A stretch of DNA of 50,674 nucleotides from a virus. Position numbers and translations under genes: made by a program. Below the pieces are notes generated by a model. That model was not told where the DNA came from. It searched no databases and worked only from the letters and a program-made list of their open reading frames with translations. Shown one piece after another: positions 1-7,342 of the stretch (its first letter is position 1; each line of letters opens with the position of its first letter). Location of the stretch: the IMG/VR virus record IMGVR_UViG_3300020185_000068, positions 1 to 50,674 of that record, one strand, 5' to 3'.

Positions 1-9
1 ATATTGCCA

Positions 10-3000
10 TTAGTTAGCTTCTCCTATTGATAGACTGTTTATTTGTTTGCCGCTTGCAATTGCAATTCTAACCAACACAACATTGTTTGTTGCGTTACTC
101 ATATTTTCTGCACCAAGTGTCATTGTGTAGCTGGCGTTAATATTTGATCCTGTTGGAACAACGTCTGCACCTGTTAGCGCACACCCATTTGAACCGTTAC
201 CACCATTAGCAGTATTTGTGCCTGGTACACCTGCACCTGCATATTGGCTTGTACATTCTAACCAACCATTTAATCCACTAGCATTGTCTATACCACTACC
301 TGGAGCTGCAATCCACATACCTGCAATACCTGTACTATTGATGTTAATGTCAAAATTAGCAACAACTTGTCTTTGGAAAGCAAAAGTAAAATACTGCGTT
401 CCAGTATCTGCACTTCTGTTTGGCCCAACTGGCAAGAATCCTGTTGAATAGTTTGTTGTGTTGTGTGTTAATTTTCCCCAACGTACTGTTGCTTCTTTTG
501 TTCCTGCTACTGCAATTGCACCAGTAAATGGTGTTGCTGTATAATTAGTTGAACTTGTTATAGCTGGCGTATCAGTTGTTGAGTTTATAAAATCAGCAAT
601 ACGAATTCCGTCTGTAGTAAATGTTCCATTGCCTAAACTATCAGCAACTGGTATAGCAGTCTCAATCAATCCATATGGATTAGTTGTATGTACTTGTACG
701 TTTTCTGCAAAGTTAACATAACTTCCAGTACCGTTAACATTATGCGCTCTTGCTTTTAGTGTTTCAACTGCTGCTATATTTGAATTTGTAATATCGATTA
801 TTTGGTCTGCTATATTATAAGTTAATGTATTTGCGGTAGGTATTCCATTATTTAGATATACTACATCTTCCAAATCTGCATAACCTTTATATTGTGTACT
901 AATTGTTGCACCGCTTGTACCTTCAGAATTAGTTCCATTAGAAATTTCAAATACATTATTTGTATCTCTATATGCTTGGCCAATCCAGTTAGACAATGAT
1001 GCACCAGACAAAGTTAATTTTGGACTTCCGGTATTATAGTAAGGAATTCCTGAAATATATCTATAATTTCCTGCTGTGTGTTCTGTTAACGTAGCAGATG
1101 TTGTATTTACTGTTGGGTTACTTGTTAAGTCATCACATACTACTGTAACATAGTTTGTGTTACCAGTTTCGCTATGTTCTATGCGCTGGTCGTTCACACC
1201 TGTTGAATACTCACTAAATAGTTTTGTAATTTTAGAGTCAAAAGTTTGGAAAAATCCAGTAGGATAAGTCGAAGAACTTATACTGTCATTTGCATCACGT
1301 TGATCGCTAATTACTAAACTACCAAAAGTACCGTTTTCATTTAATGAAGTAGTAAACGCTTTTGATCCATCTGCCGCACCATTAATAATTGCGGTTGCTG
1401 TTCCGCTTAATCCATTATATGAATTTTGTGCAACTGTCGTGTTAAGTGTTCCACCTGTATATCTTCTTGCTGTAAGTGTTTCTAAATTTGCGCCTGCTGC
1501 TAATGGAGTTGACGCACTGTTTTCTGTAAACCCATGTGCTAATCGAGGACTGTATCCTTGTGTTGGGTCTGTTAATGAAATTGCTTTACTACTTAATCCA
1601 CTTGGTGCTGGTGGCATTGCATGTAATTGAATGTTTAAGTTATCAGTATCTGTTTGCGCTGTTAGATCTGGAGTACCACTAGCAGTTAATGTTAGCGCAT
1701 AAATTCCTGGTGTTTTTCCACTAAAGTCATGTTGCACACTGTTGAGTCCTGCTTCAATGTCATTTACACTACCGTCATTCCAAGCAAATTCATGACTGTC
1801 TCCGTTTTCGCTTGTGTTGTTTGCTGTAACTAATGCTCTGTTTACGCCGTTATAATCTACGCCGTCAAAAACATCATATTGATTATCGCCAATACGATCA
1901 GATATAGTATTTGCACTTGCTGAAAGATGTGCTCTTACATCTGGTTCAACATGAATAGTAAAGTCAGTACTGATAAACGGACTATTTGTGTGTAAGCTTT
2001 CCACTCTTAAATTGCCAGTAAAGTCTGCGGCTATGTTGTTTCCTGGAAGTGTGTAAGTGTGTGTAATATTTCTACCAGTGTCACCAGATTGGTTGCTTCC
2101 TACGTTTATAGTTTGTGTATTGCCGTCACCAAATGTCCAAACATAACGAACACCATATGTTGAATAGTTACCAATTGATGTTTCAGTATCATTTGAAAAT
2201 GTAACTGTTAGGCCACTTGATGCTAGTTCATTGATGCCTGTTAGTTTGTCTGCACTTAGCTCTGGAGTATGTGTGTCATAAATTTTATAGTCTGCATCAT
2301 CGTCAATTGGAACCAATCCTGGTGTTGCAGTACTGTGTGTATCAAGTGTTAGTGAAACTTGACGTGTAACTTCTTGCTCATTACTTGCTGTAAATGTATG
2401 AGCTAAACGTCCGCCACCTACACCTCCAGATATACTATCTGTGCTGATGACATCATTGCTTGATCCGTCACCCCAATCCCATGTATACTGAATTGTTGCA
2501 CCACTTGTATTTGTAGTTGTATTTTCAAAGTAAACTGTGTCGCCATCGTCCCATTGTGTAATAGGACTTCCGCCGGTTGGACTTGTGTATGCTGCAAACG
2601 ACACCTGAGGATCTCCAGTAAAGATCGAAATATAATTTTGTCTTAATTTTTCAGCTGAACTACCTACACCTACTCCTGCATTGTTAAATGCAATTACCTT
2701 AACATCATAAGGTGAGCCAGTGTTTGTAGCGTATGTATGTGATGGTGTTGAATCTGAGGTGGCTGTGGTTATATTTCCATCTCCCCAGTCAATTGTATAT
2801 CTGTTTGGATTTCCTACTGTTGATATAGTTAGTGTAACATATAGCCCTGCGCCACCAGTAGTTATATCAGCAACAAAGTCTACTGATTTAACATAAGTGT
2901 CAGTTCTAATATTTTCAATAATTTCTGCTAGTTGATTTACAGATGCCCCAACTTCGCTATCTTGTGTTAAATTAAAATTTGCAATTGTTGCTTCTAAGAA

Positions 3001-3159
3001 AATTTTAGTTACAGCATCTTGATCATCAATCGGATCTAAAACATTTACAAGTCGGTTGCTACTAGCACTAATATTATGTAACTCTGAATCTGTATCGAGC
3101 TGTAAGTCATTGTTAGACGCAGACAATAAATTAGTAGTATGGTTAGTCCTGATCGCCAT
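10..3159 (-). CDS. PKD-domain tail fibre / virion surface protein
   Basis: A 1049-residue protein that I read as a secreted-style virion surface or tail-fibre protein. Four PKD-type (Ig-like) domain cores are visible as the motif W/F-x-D-G: IDWGDG near residue 123, WDWGDG near 228, WTFGDG near 342 and AWNDG near 460, about 115 residues apart. The C-terminal half is rich in T, S, N and G with no recognisable enzyme motif. PKD repeats in phages usually mediate binding to glycans or host surface. The start follows a strong ribosome site (GAGGAAGCG just upstream), and a late-promoter box lies about 60 nt upstream. It follows a second fibre-like gene on the same strand. Receptor binding is inference; the PKD cores are seen directly. 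Confidence 0.75.
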   Translation of the reverse strand: MAIRTNHTTNLLSASNNDLQLDTDSELHNISASSNRLVNVLDPIDDQDAVTKIFLEATIANFNLTQDSEVGASVNQLAEIIENIRTDTYVKSVDFVADITTGGAGLYVTLTISTVGNPNRYTIDWGDGNITTATSDSTPSHTYATNTGSPYDVKVIAFNNAGVGVGSSAEKLRQNYISIFTGDPQVSFAAYTSPTGGSPITQWDDGDTVYFENTTTNTSGATIQYTWDWGDGSSNDVISTDSISGGVGGGRLAHTFTASNEQEVTRQVSLTLDTHSTATPGLVPIDDDADYKIYDTHTPELSADKLTGINELASSGLTVTFSNDTETSIGNYSTYGVRYVWTFGDGNTQTINVGSNQSGDTGRNITHTYTLPGNNIAADFTGNLRVESLHTNSPFISTDFTIHVEPDVRAHLSASANTISDRIGDNQYDVFDGVDYNGVNRALVTANNTSENGDSHEFAWNDGSVNDIEAGLNSVQHDFSGKTPGIYALTLTASGTPDLTAQTDTDNLNIQLHAMPPAPSGLSSKAISLTDPTQGYSPRLAHGFTENSASTPLAAGANLETLTARRYTGGTLNTTVAQNSYNGLSGTATAIINGAADGSKAFTTSLNENGTFGSLVISDQRDANDSISSSTYPTGFFQTFDSKITKLFSEYSTGVNDQRIEHSETGNTNYVTVVCDDLTSNPTVNTTSATLTEHTAGNYRYISGIPYYNTGSPKLTLSGASLSNWIGQAYRDTNNVFEISNGTNSEGTSGATISTQYKGYADLEDVVYLNNGIPTANTLTYNIADQIIDITNSNIAAVETLKARAHNVNGTGSYVNFAENVQVHTTNPYGLIETAIPVADSLGNGTFTTDGIRIADFINSTTDTPAITSSTNYTATPFTGAIAVAGTKEATVRWGKLTHNTTNYSTGFLPVGPNRSADTGTQYFTFAFQRQVVANFDININSTGIAGMWIAAPGSGIDNASGLNGWLECTSQYAGAGVPGTNTANGGNGSNGCALTGADVVPTGSNINASYTMTLGAENMSNATNNVVLVRIAIASGKQINSLSIGEAN

Positions 3160-3220
3160 TTCGCTTCCTCAAATTTCTATACTAAATTAGCATAGTTTTT
3201 CTTTTATTGCAATAGAAGAA

Positions 3221-3227
3221 TATTTAT
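3221..3227 (-). promoter_or_regulatory. T4-type late promoter box (ATAAATA)
   Basis: The minus strand reads CAATAAATATTC about 60 nt upstream of the PKD protein start. It matches seven of the eight bases of the T4 late consensus TATAAATA recognised by sigma gp55. Confidence 0.5.
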
Positions 3228-3234
3228 TGAAGAA

Positions 3235-3948
3235 CTAGTTTGTTATTGTAGTTCTAAATGCAGATGTGATCGACCATCCTGCAGATGTAAATATCAAACT
3301 AATTGAGTCTCCTGTTGCTGACATTGTGAAAGTTGCATATCCGTTAGGAGTGTCTGGAGTTACTACTACTGAAATAGCAGGATTTCCTGTTGCTACAATT
3401 GTTAGTGTCTGTCCTACTTCACCATCAGATAGTGTTACAGTCGATGCAGTTGTTGCATCGATATATGATAAACTTGAATTTATTGGGATAGGCGATGCTG
3501 GCGTTGAACCAACTGATGTAGGAGAAGTATCTAATACTAACGTCTTAGTGTATACTTTATTCCAAAGTAATGAATCTGATCCTATGTCGTATGTTGCTGT
3601 AGTAGATGGTTTTAAATCACTACTAATATTAGAACTTAATGTTAATGATCCGCCACTATTGCCTAATGTAATCACATCTCCATTTGCTACTAATGTTCCG
3701 CCAACATACAAGTGACCTCCAATAAATCCGCCGCCAACTACATCTAATGCACCTTGACCTAATGCTGGACTATTGAGGTCAATATCGCCTGTGTCTGATA
3801 TTGCTAATTTATTGTTAAAAGTAGCAGTACCTGTTACTGTTAAGGTATCTGAAAACTCAACTTCTCCTAAAACATCTAAAGTGTTATCAATATCTACATT
3901 GCCTTTAATGTTTAGTAACCCTAAATTAGGCCTAATTACAGAAGTCAT
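3235..3948 (-). CDS. tail-fibre-like structural protein
   Basis: A 237-residue low-complexity beta-rich protein. The N-terminal third has repeated short beta-strand phrases (DIDNTLDVLGEVEF, DTLTVTGTATF, GHLYVGGTLVANGD), and the middle holds TATYDIGSDSLLWNKVY. That DIGS-x-W-x-x-V-Y pattern is common in tail-fibre proteins of T4-like marine phages. The C-terminal 70 residues (TLSDGEVGQTLTIVATGNP onward) look like a beta-sandwich tip. It lies just upstream of the PKD protein on the same strand, so the two may form parts of one fibre. No enzyme motif is visible. The exact fibre role is inferred. Confidence 0.65.
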   Translation of the reverse strand: MTSVIRPNLGLLNIKGNVDIDNTLDVLGEVEFSDTLTVTGTATFNNKLAISDTGDIDLNSPALGQGALDVVGGGFIGGHLYVGGTLVANGDVITLGNSGGSLTLSSNISSDLKPSTTATYDIGSDSLLWNKVYTKTLVLDTSPTSVGSTPASPIPINSSLSYIDATTASTVTLSDGEVGQTLTIVATGNPAISVVVTPDTPNGYATFTMSATGDSISLIFTSAGWSITSAFRTTITN

Positions 3949-3981
3949 TTTTCAAGTTTCCTTTTCTTTCTATTGCAATTG

Positions 3982-3988
3982 TATTTAT
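3982..3988 (-). promoter_or_regulatory. T4-type late promoter box (ATAAATA)
   Basis: The minus strand reads GCATAAATACAATTG about 35 nt upstream of the 237-aa gene start. It is a near-consensus late promoter. Confidence 0.6.
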
Positions 3989-4024
3989 GCATAATCAATT
4001 GTATATGTATAAAATGATAACTCC

Positions 4025-4053
4025 AGTTTAGCACTAGTAAAAGTACCTGTCAA
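4025..4053 (-). promoter_or_regulatory. possible sigma70-type promoter
   Basis: Minus strand: TTGACA, 17-nt spacer, TAAACT (4 of 6 matches to TATAAT). It lies just past the HNH gene stop and would drive the fibre genes at 3948 and 3159. The -35 is perfect and the -10 weak, so this is a candidate only. Confidence 0.35.
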
Positions 4054-4069
4054 GTTTTTTTTGGTACTC

Positions 4070-4507
4070 TCAAGGAGTACTATTACCTTTTTTCCTATTT
4101 TCTTTTACAGTAAGATATTGTAGATTATCTTCGTGGTGTAGTCCGCCTTTTGACAATGGCATAATATGGTCTACTTCGTGTCCCACTGGACAATTCTCAT
4201 ATATCATCTTCATCACTTCTTTATTGGCGTCTTTGGCATATGCTCTATTATATCCATACTTTGCTCTGTAACGTGCTTGCCTTGCGGCATTACTTGCGGC
4301 TATTAGTTTAGGATCTTTTTTCCTAACAGAGCTTGCACACTTACTACTACAAAATTTCTTATTGCGTGTTTCTGTATTACATACTACACACTTAATAGGA
4401 TCTTTGCCGTGCCGTCTAACACTTTTGTTATTATGTTTTGCAGCACAAGATTTGCTACAAAACTTTGGATTGTTTGTGTCTGCTTCGCAGTGGTTACATT
4501 TGTTCAT
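4070..4507 (-). CDS. HNH endonuclease with two N-terminal zinc knuckles
   Basis: A 145-residue HNH nuclease. The N-terminus has two tandem zinc-binding modules, each built as CxxC...CxxxC: CNHC/CSKSC at residues 4-20 and CVVC/CSSKC at about 40-57. The C-terminus carries the HNH core HEVDHIMPLSKGG followed by a downstream N and H (HHEDNLQ) and a K-rich end. These are usually stand-alone homing-type nucleases in T4-like phages. It is the last gene after the two tRNAs, on the same strand. A late-promoter box lies only 5 nt from the ATG, and I see no good ribosome site. Confidence 0.85.
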   Translation of the reverse strand: MNKCNHCEADTNNPKFCSKSCAAKHNNKSVRRHGKDPIKCVVCNTETRNKKFCSSKCASSVRKKDPKLIAASNAARQARYRAKYGYNRAYAKDANKEVMKMIYENCPVGHEVDHIMPLSKGGLHHEDNLQYLTVKENRKKGNSTP

Positions 4508-4512
4508 ATAGT

Positions 4513-4519
4513 TATTTAT
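4513..4519 (-). promoter_or_regulatory. late promoter box abutting the HNH start
   Basis: The minus strand reads GATAAATAACTATATG, putting the box 5 nt from the ATG. If used, transcription would begin at or next to the start codon. It matches the arrangement at the gp25 gene. Confidence 0.4.
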
Positions 4520-4555
4520 CTATTTGAACTTAAAACCACTGCGTAACATAGTATT

Positions 4556-4640
4556 TGGTCCTAGCGGTTGGAATCGAACCAACTCGGTCATTACAACAAA
4601 GCGTTATGAGCGCTGAGGCTCCCCATTTGCCATCACTAGG
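4556..4640 (-). tRNA. tRNA, anticodon CAT (Met or Ile2), long variable region
   Basis: An 85-nt tRNA with encoded CCA. The acceptor stem CCTAGTG pairs with CGCTAGG (7 bp, one G-U), discriminator A. The D stem is GGC/GCC. The anticodon loop CTCATAA gives anticodon CAT with U33 and A37. The T arm is GTTGG-TTCGATT-CCAAC. Between the anticodon and T stems there are 15 nt instead of 4-5, able to form a short hairpin (GTT/GAC), as in class II tRNAs. The anticodon stem top pair (C-T) is mismatched and position 8 is A instead of T. The amino acid identity is uncertain because a class II body is normally Leu, Ser or Tyr. Confidence 0.8.
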
Positions 4641-4648
4641 ATTATATT

Positions 4649-4722
4649 TGGCAAAGGTGAGGAGAATCGAACTCCTGCTTCTGGTTTTGGAGACCAGCGT
4701 GATACCATTTCACTACACCCTC
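4649..4722 (-). tRNA. tRNA-Trp (CCA)
   Basis: A 74-nt tRNA with encoded CCA. The acceptor GAGGGTG pairs with CACCTTT (two G-U pairs). The discriminator is G, as in bacterial tRNA-Trp. The anticodon stem is CTGGT/ACCAG with loop CTCCAAA, anticodon CCA. The T arm AGGAG-TTCGATT-CTCCT is canonical. It sits 8 nt upstream of the CAT tRNA and just downstream of the structured RNA at 4737-4804. Confidence 0.93.
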
Positions 4723-4736
4723 ATTTTTTTTAAAAA

Positions 4737-4804
4737 CACACTAACTTCAATCCTTTCGGGATCTATATTCTGCAAAACTTCCCATTGCAGTGGGACATAG
4801 TGTG
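4737..4804 (-). ncRNA. candidate pseudoknotted three-way-junction RNA
   Basis: On the minus strand an outer stem CACACTA/TAGTGTG (4798-4804 with 4737-4743) encloses two hairpins. The first is TCCCA-CTGCAA-TGGGA (4780-4795). The second is ATCC-CGAAA-GGAT (4750-4762). The six-base loop CTGCAA is perfectly complementary to TTGCAG at 4770-4775, which makes an H-type pseudoknot. It lies between a terminator and tRNA-Trp. I do not recognise the family. A processing signal, a riboswitch-like element or a small RNA are all possible. Confidence 0.45.
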
Positions 4805-4810
4805 CTTATA

Positions 4811-4844
4811 AAAAAAGCCCCTAATGAATTAACACTAGGGGCTT
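4811..4844 (-). terminator. intrinsic terminator / possible attenuator
   Basis: Stem AAGCCCCTA/TAGGGGCTT (9 bp) followed on the minus strand by a run of seven T. It lies about 30 nt past the stop codon of the 19-codon peptide and upstream of the tRNAs, so it must be read through, or a new promoter used, to express the tRNAs from the upstream promoter. Confidence 0.85.
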
Positions 4845-4873
4845 GCTTAAAATAACTTTTTTAAAAAGTCACG

Positions 4874-4933
4874 TCAAAACATTCCCCAATCTCTTGGCGG
4901 CCATCCTAATATATATGATGTAGTATTTGACAT
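4874..4933 (-). CDS. 19-aa peptide with two Trp codons (leader-peptide-like)
   Basis: The open frame reads ATG then 18 more codons and TGA. The peptide begins MSNTTSYILG and ends WPPRDWGMF, with Trp at positions 11 and 17. A ribosome site (AGAAAG, 8 nt spacing) precedes it. A near-consensus sigma70-type promoter starts transcription about 24 nt upstream, and an intrinsic terminator follows about 30 nt after the stop. The promoter/short ORF/terminator arrangement and Trp content recall amino-acid leader peptides, and the next stable RNA downstream is tRNA-Trp. It could instead be a free-standing small protein. The function is not known. Confidence 0.55.
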   Translation of the reverse strand: MSNTTSYILGWPPRDWGMF

Positions 4934-4963
4934 GTTATAATCTTTCTAATTGCTTATGTACTT

Positions 4964-4992
4964 AATATAGTATTTATTAACTTGAATGTCAA
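4964..4992 (-). promoter_or_regulatory. strong sigma70-type promoter
   Basis: Minus strand: TTGACA (4992-4987), 17-nt spacer, TATATT (4969-4964). The -35 overlaps a small dyad CTTGA-CAT-TCAAG that could bind a repressor. It drives the 19-aa peptide and possibly the tRNAs. Confidence 0.75.
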
Positions 4993-5012
4993 GCCTTTTT
5001 TTAAAAAAAGTT

Positions 5013-5044
5013 AAAAAAAACAGGACCCGAAGGCCCTGTTTTAA
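5013..5044 (-). terminator. intrinsic terminator after gp23
   Basis: Stem AAAACAGG-a-CC / GG-c-CCTGTTTT with a CGAA tetraloop (5017-5044), followed on the minus strand by a run of eight T. It sits 23 nt past the capsid gene stop. Confidence 0.85.
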
Positions 5045-5066
5045 TATTTTTATCTTACAGTAAAAC

Positions 5067-6230
5067 TTACTGGAATGATAGCTCAGCTGCATTAACACCA
5101 ATTTTAGCTAGGTAGTCTGCCGCATTACCAAGTGATGAAGCTTGGTTGTTTAGCTCTACATAACCGTAACGTGTCATAAATGACACTGTTGGTTCGAATG
5201 TTGCTGGGTCTAGTACTGTGCCTGATGACATTAGTGGGATGTATGGGCAATAGAACGCTGCTGCATCCATTTCGCCGTCACCTTTGTAGCCAACTAGTAC
5301 TGGAGCATCGTCTGCTGCATACTGGTCTACAAATACACGTACTGTGTTGTTTAGTGTACCAACAAATTTCGTGTTAGTTGGAGCCTCGAAAGGACCTTCT
5401 GTTGTACGAGCAAATGCTGATGTTGTTGCTGACTGTAGTACAGTTAGCATTGTTGGTGATACTACTACGTAGTTACCTGCGCCACGACGTGTGCGTGTTG
5501 CAATTAGGTTAGCCGCTCTGTTGATTAGAACTGCTAGTGCTGCGTGTTGGTCACCAACGAAAGTTGCTTGACCTGATACTAATGATTGGTCATATGTATC
5601 TGTTGCTGCACCTGCTAGTGTGCGTAGTGAAGTTAGAACTTCTTGGTCGATTTCAGCAGTAATTTCTTGTGCAAGTGCTTGCATGATTTCTGCTTCAACG
5701 TCTAGACCGTGCATTGAGTTAGCGTCTTGCGCCGCTTCAAAAGTCCAACGTGCTGATAGCTTACGTGTTTTCGCTTCAACTGTTTGTTTTAACACTTGAA
5801 TTGAAAGCTTACGACCAGCTTCTGCTTCTAGAGAAGCTGTTGCTGCTGGGCCACCAGTTGCTGCGTCACCTGAGTAACCTTTTGCAATTGCAAATGGGCT
5901 TAGTGCTTCATCACCAGCTGTTGCGCCAGCTGCTGTTTCTGAGTAACGTACACGTAGTGTGTGGATTTGGCCTACTGGACCTGTCATTGGCTGTACACCA
6001 ACTAGTTCGTTTGCAATCACTGTCGGCATAACACGACGGATTACCGGTAGGATTACTTTATTCATTGTGGCAATGTTACCTGCCATTGATGTGCCTGCAG
6101 CAGCGGTTTCTGAAAGATAGCTCTTAGTGTTTTCTAGAACTGACTCCATTACAACCTTTTTGTTGCCTGATAGACCATCTGTTAGAGCGTCTTTAGTTAC
6201 ACCCCAGTTTTCAAATAGATTCTGTGACAT
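5067..6230 (-). CDS. gp23: major capsid protein gp23
   Basis: A 387-residue homologue of T4 gp23, the hexamer-forming capsid protein. The hallmark phrases are VIANELVGVQPMTGPVGQI near residue 72 and LSIQVLKQTVEAKTRKLSARW near 142. T4 gp23 is 521 residues, so this is a compact version lacking much of the inserted domain. A prohead-protease site fits LSE|TAAAG, cutting after Glu41; the T4 gp21 consensus is (I/L)xE|. The start is preceded by AGGAGAATACC. It lies 15 nt after gp22 and ends at a strong terminator, as expected for the most expressed gene. Confidence 0.95.
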   Translation of the reverse strand: MSQNLFENWGVTKDALTDGLSGNKKVVMESVLENTKSYLSETAAAGTSMAGNIATMNKVILPVIRRVMPTVIANELVGVQPMTGPVGQIHTLRVRYSETAAGATAGDEALSPFAIAKGYSGDAATGGPAATASLEAEAGRKLSIQVLKQTVEAKTRKLSARWTFEAAQDANSMHGLDVEAEIMQALAQEITAEIDQEVLTSLRTLAGAATDTYDQSLVSGQATFVGDQHAALAVLINRAANLIATRTRRGAGNYVVVSPTMLTVLQSATTSAFARTTEGPFEAPTNTKFVGTLNNTVRVFVDQYAADDAPVLVGYKGDGEMDAAAFYCPYIPLMSSGTVLDPATFEPTVSFMTRYGYVELNNQASSLGNAADYLAKIGVNAAELSFQ

Positions 6231-6245
6231 TTGGTATTCTCCTTA

Positions 6246-7340
6246 TTATTTGATACCAGCTAATTTTTTTAGGTTAATAATCTTGGCTTCGCTTTCAGTC
6301 TCCTGTGTGCTCACCTTGTTACCTGTGATCTCAGTCATCTGAGATTCATTTATTGTTTGTGGATTTTGTGCTTTTACTGATTCGTTTAGCACTGTTGGCA
6401 AATACTTGTTAAATGCAGTCTGTAATTTTACAGTTGCTACACTTTCAAGTAAATTTGTCATCAATTCACGTTTGTCTTTTGCAAGAGGACTTAAAAGTTC
6501 ATCAATTTTTGCTTTGCGCTGACTTGCGTCTGCAATGCGTGATGCCTTTTTAGTTGCTGATTCAATCAGCGCCTCTTTTTCAGTAATTACTGATTTTGAT
6601 TCTGCTAATGCAGTTTTCACTGTTAGTAATTCCTGTGATAGCTTAGAAACTTGTGTGCCTTCTGCTAAGTGTGAACCCATAAATTCAGCTGCAAATGTTT
6701 CAAAGATCTTACGACCAAACATATTTTCTTTTGCAAGTTGAATATCTTCTTTAAGAGTGTGTAGTTCACCAGTTAGTGTTGATTCAACAATACTTGCTAG
6801 TTTACCACTTGCTCTGTCAATAAATTCACGTTTAGTTTCAGCAATCATTTCTTTACCTTCTTTCACTAGACGAACCTTCTCTGAAATCAGTTCTTGTTTG
6901 TCTTGGTGGAATTCGTTAAGTTCTGAAGCTAGTTGTTCCATTACGAAACCTTCTAACTTCCCGAAGTTTGTTTCCTGAAGTTTACGATCATCACGTAGTT
7001 CTTTGATTTCCTTTTGCAAGGTTTCCATTACGAATTGATCTAAAATAGCAGTGTGTTCTTTTAGTTTACTGTTGTATTCAACTTTTGCTTCTACTGCTGC
7101 TTTTTTATCCTCAGCAAACTCTACAAGTTCTGCTGTGATTGTATCATTAAGCATTGCGTCTAGTGCTTCCACCATTTGCGTCTTATCTGATTCATATCTG
7201 TTAGCGAACTCTTCACGTAGTGTTGCTGTGATTTCCTCACGTGCCTCCACAAGCTTAGTTTCCCATGCTTCTGAAAGTGTTGTGCGAACTTCTTCACTTA
7301 AAACTTCTGAACTTAGGAGTTGGTCGATTGCGTGCGCCAT
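6246..7340 (-). CDS. gp22: prohead core scaffold gp22
   Basis: A 364-residue, almost entirely alpha-helical charged protein (long E/K/R-rich coiled-coil segments, no Cys). This is typical of the T4 gp22 scaffold, on which the prohead assembles and which gp21 later degrades. T4 gp22 is 269 residues, so this one is longer. The ending INLKKLAGIK resembles the conserved scaffold tail. It lies directly between gp21 and gp23, the canonical T4 order. Several L/I-x-E sites could be cut by gp21. Confidence 0.9.
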   Translation of the reverse strand: MAHAIDQLLSSEVLSEEVRTTLSEAWETKLVEAREEITATLREEFANRYESDKTQMVEALDAMLNDTITAELVEFAEDKKAAVEAKVEYNSKLKEHTAILDQFVMETLQKEIKELRDDRKLQETNFGKLEGFVMEQLASELNEFHQDKQELISEKVRLVKEGKEMIAETKREFIDRASGKLASIVESTLTGELHTLKEDIQLAKENMFGRKIFETFAAEFMGSHLAEGTQVSKLSQELLTVKTALAESKSVITEKEALIESATKKASRIADASQRKAKIDELLSPLAKDKRELMTNLLESVATVKLQTAFNKYLPTVLNESVKAQNPQTINESQMTEITGNKVSTQETESEAKIINLKKLAGIK

Positions 7341-7342
7341 TT

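Noticed and set aside
4737-4804. Glutamine-type riboswitch (glnA / Downstream-peptide motif)
   Set aside because: The three-stem layout with a pseudoknot and nearby short peptide is similar, but the conserved segments of those motifs (such as the GGAAGUAGG strand and GUUC/GAAC stem) are absent, and here the peptide lies upstream of the RNA.
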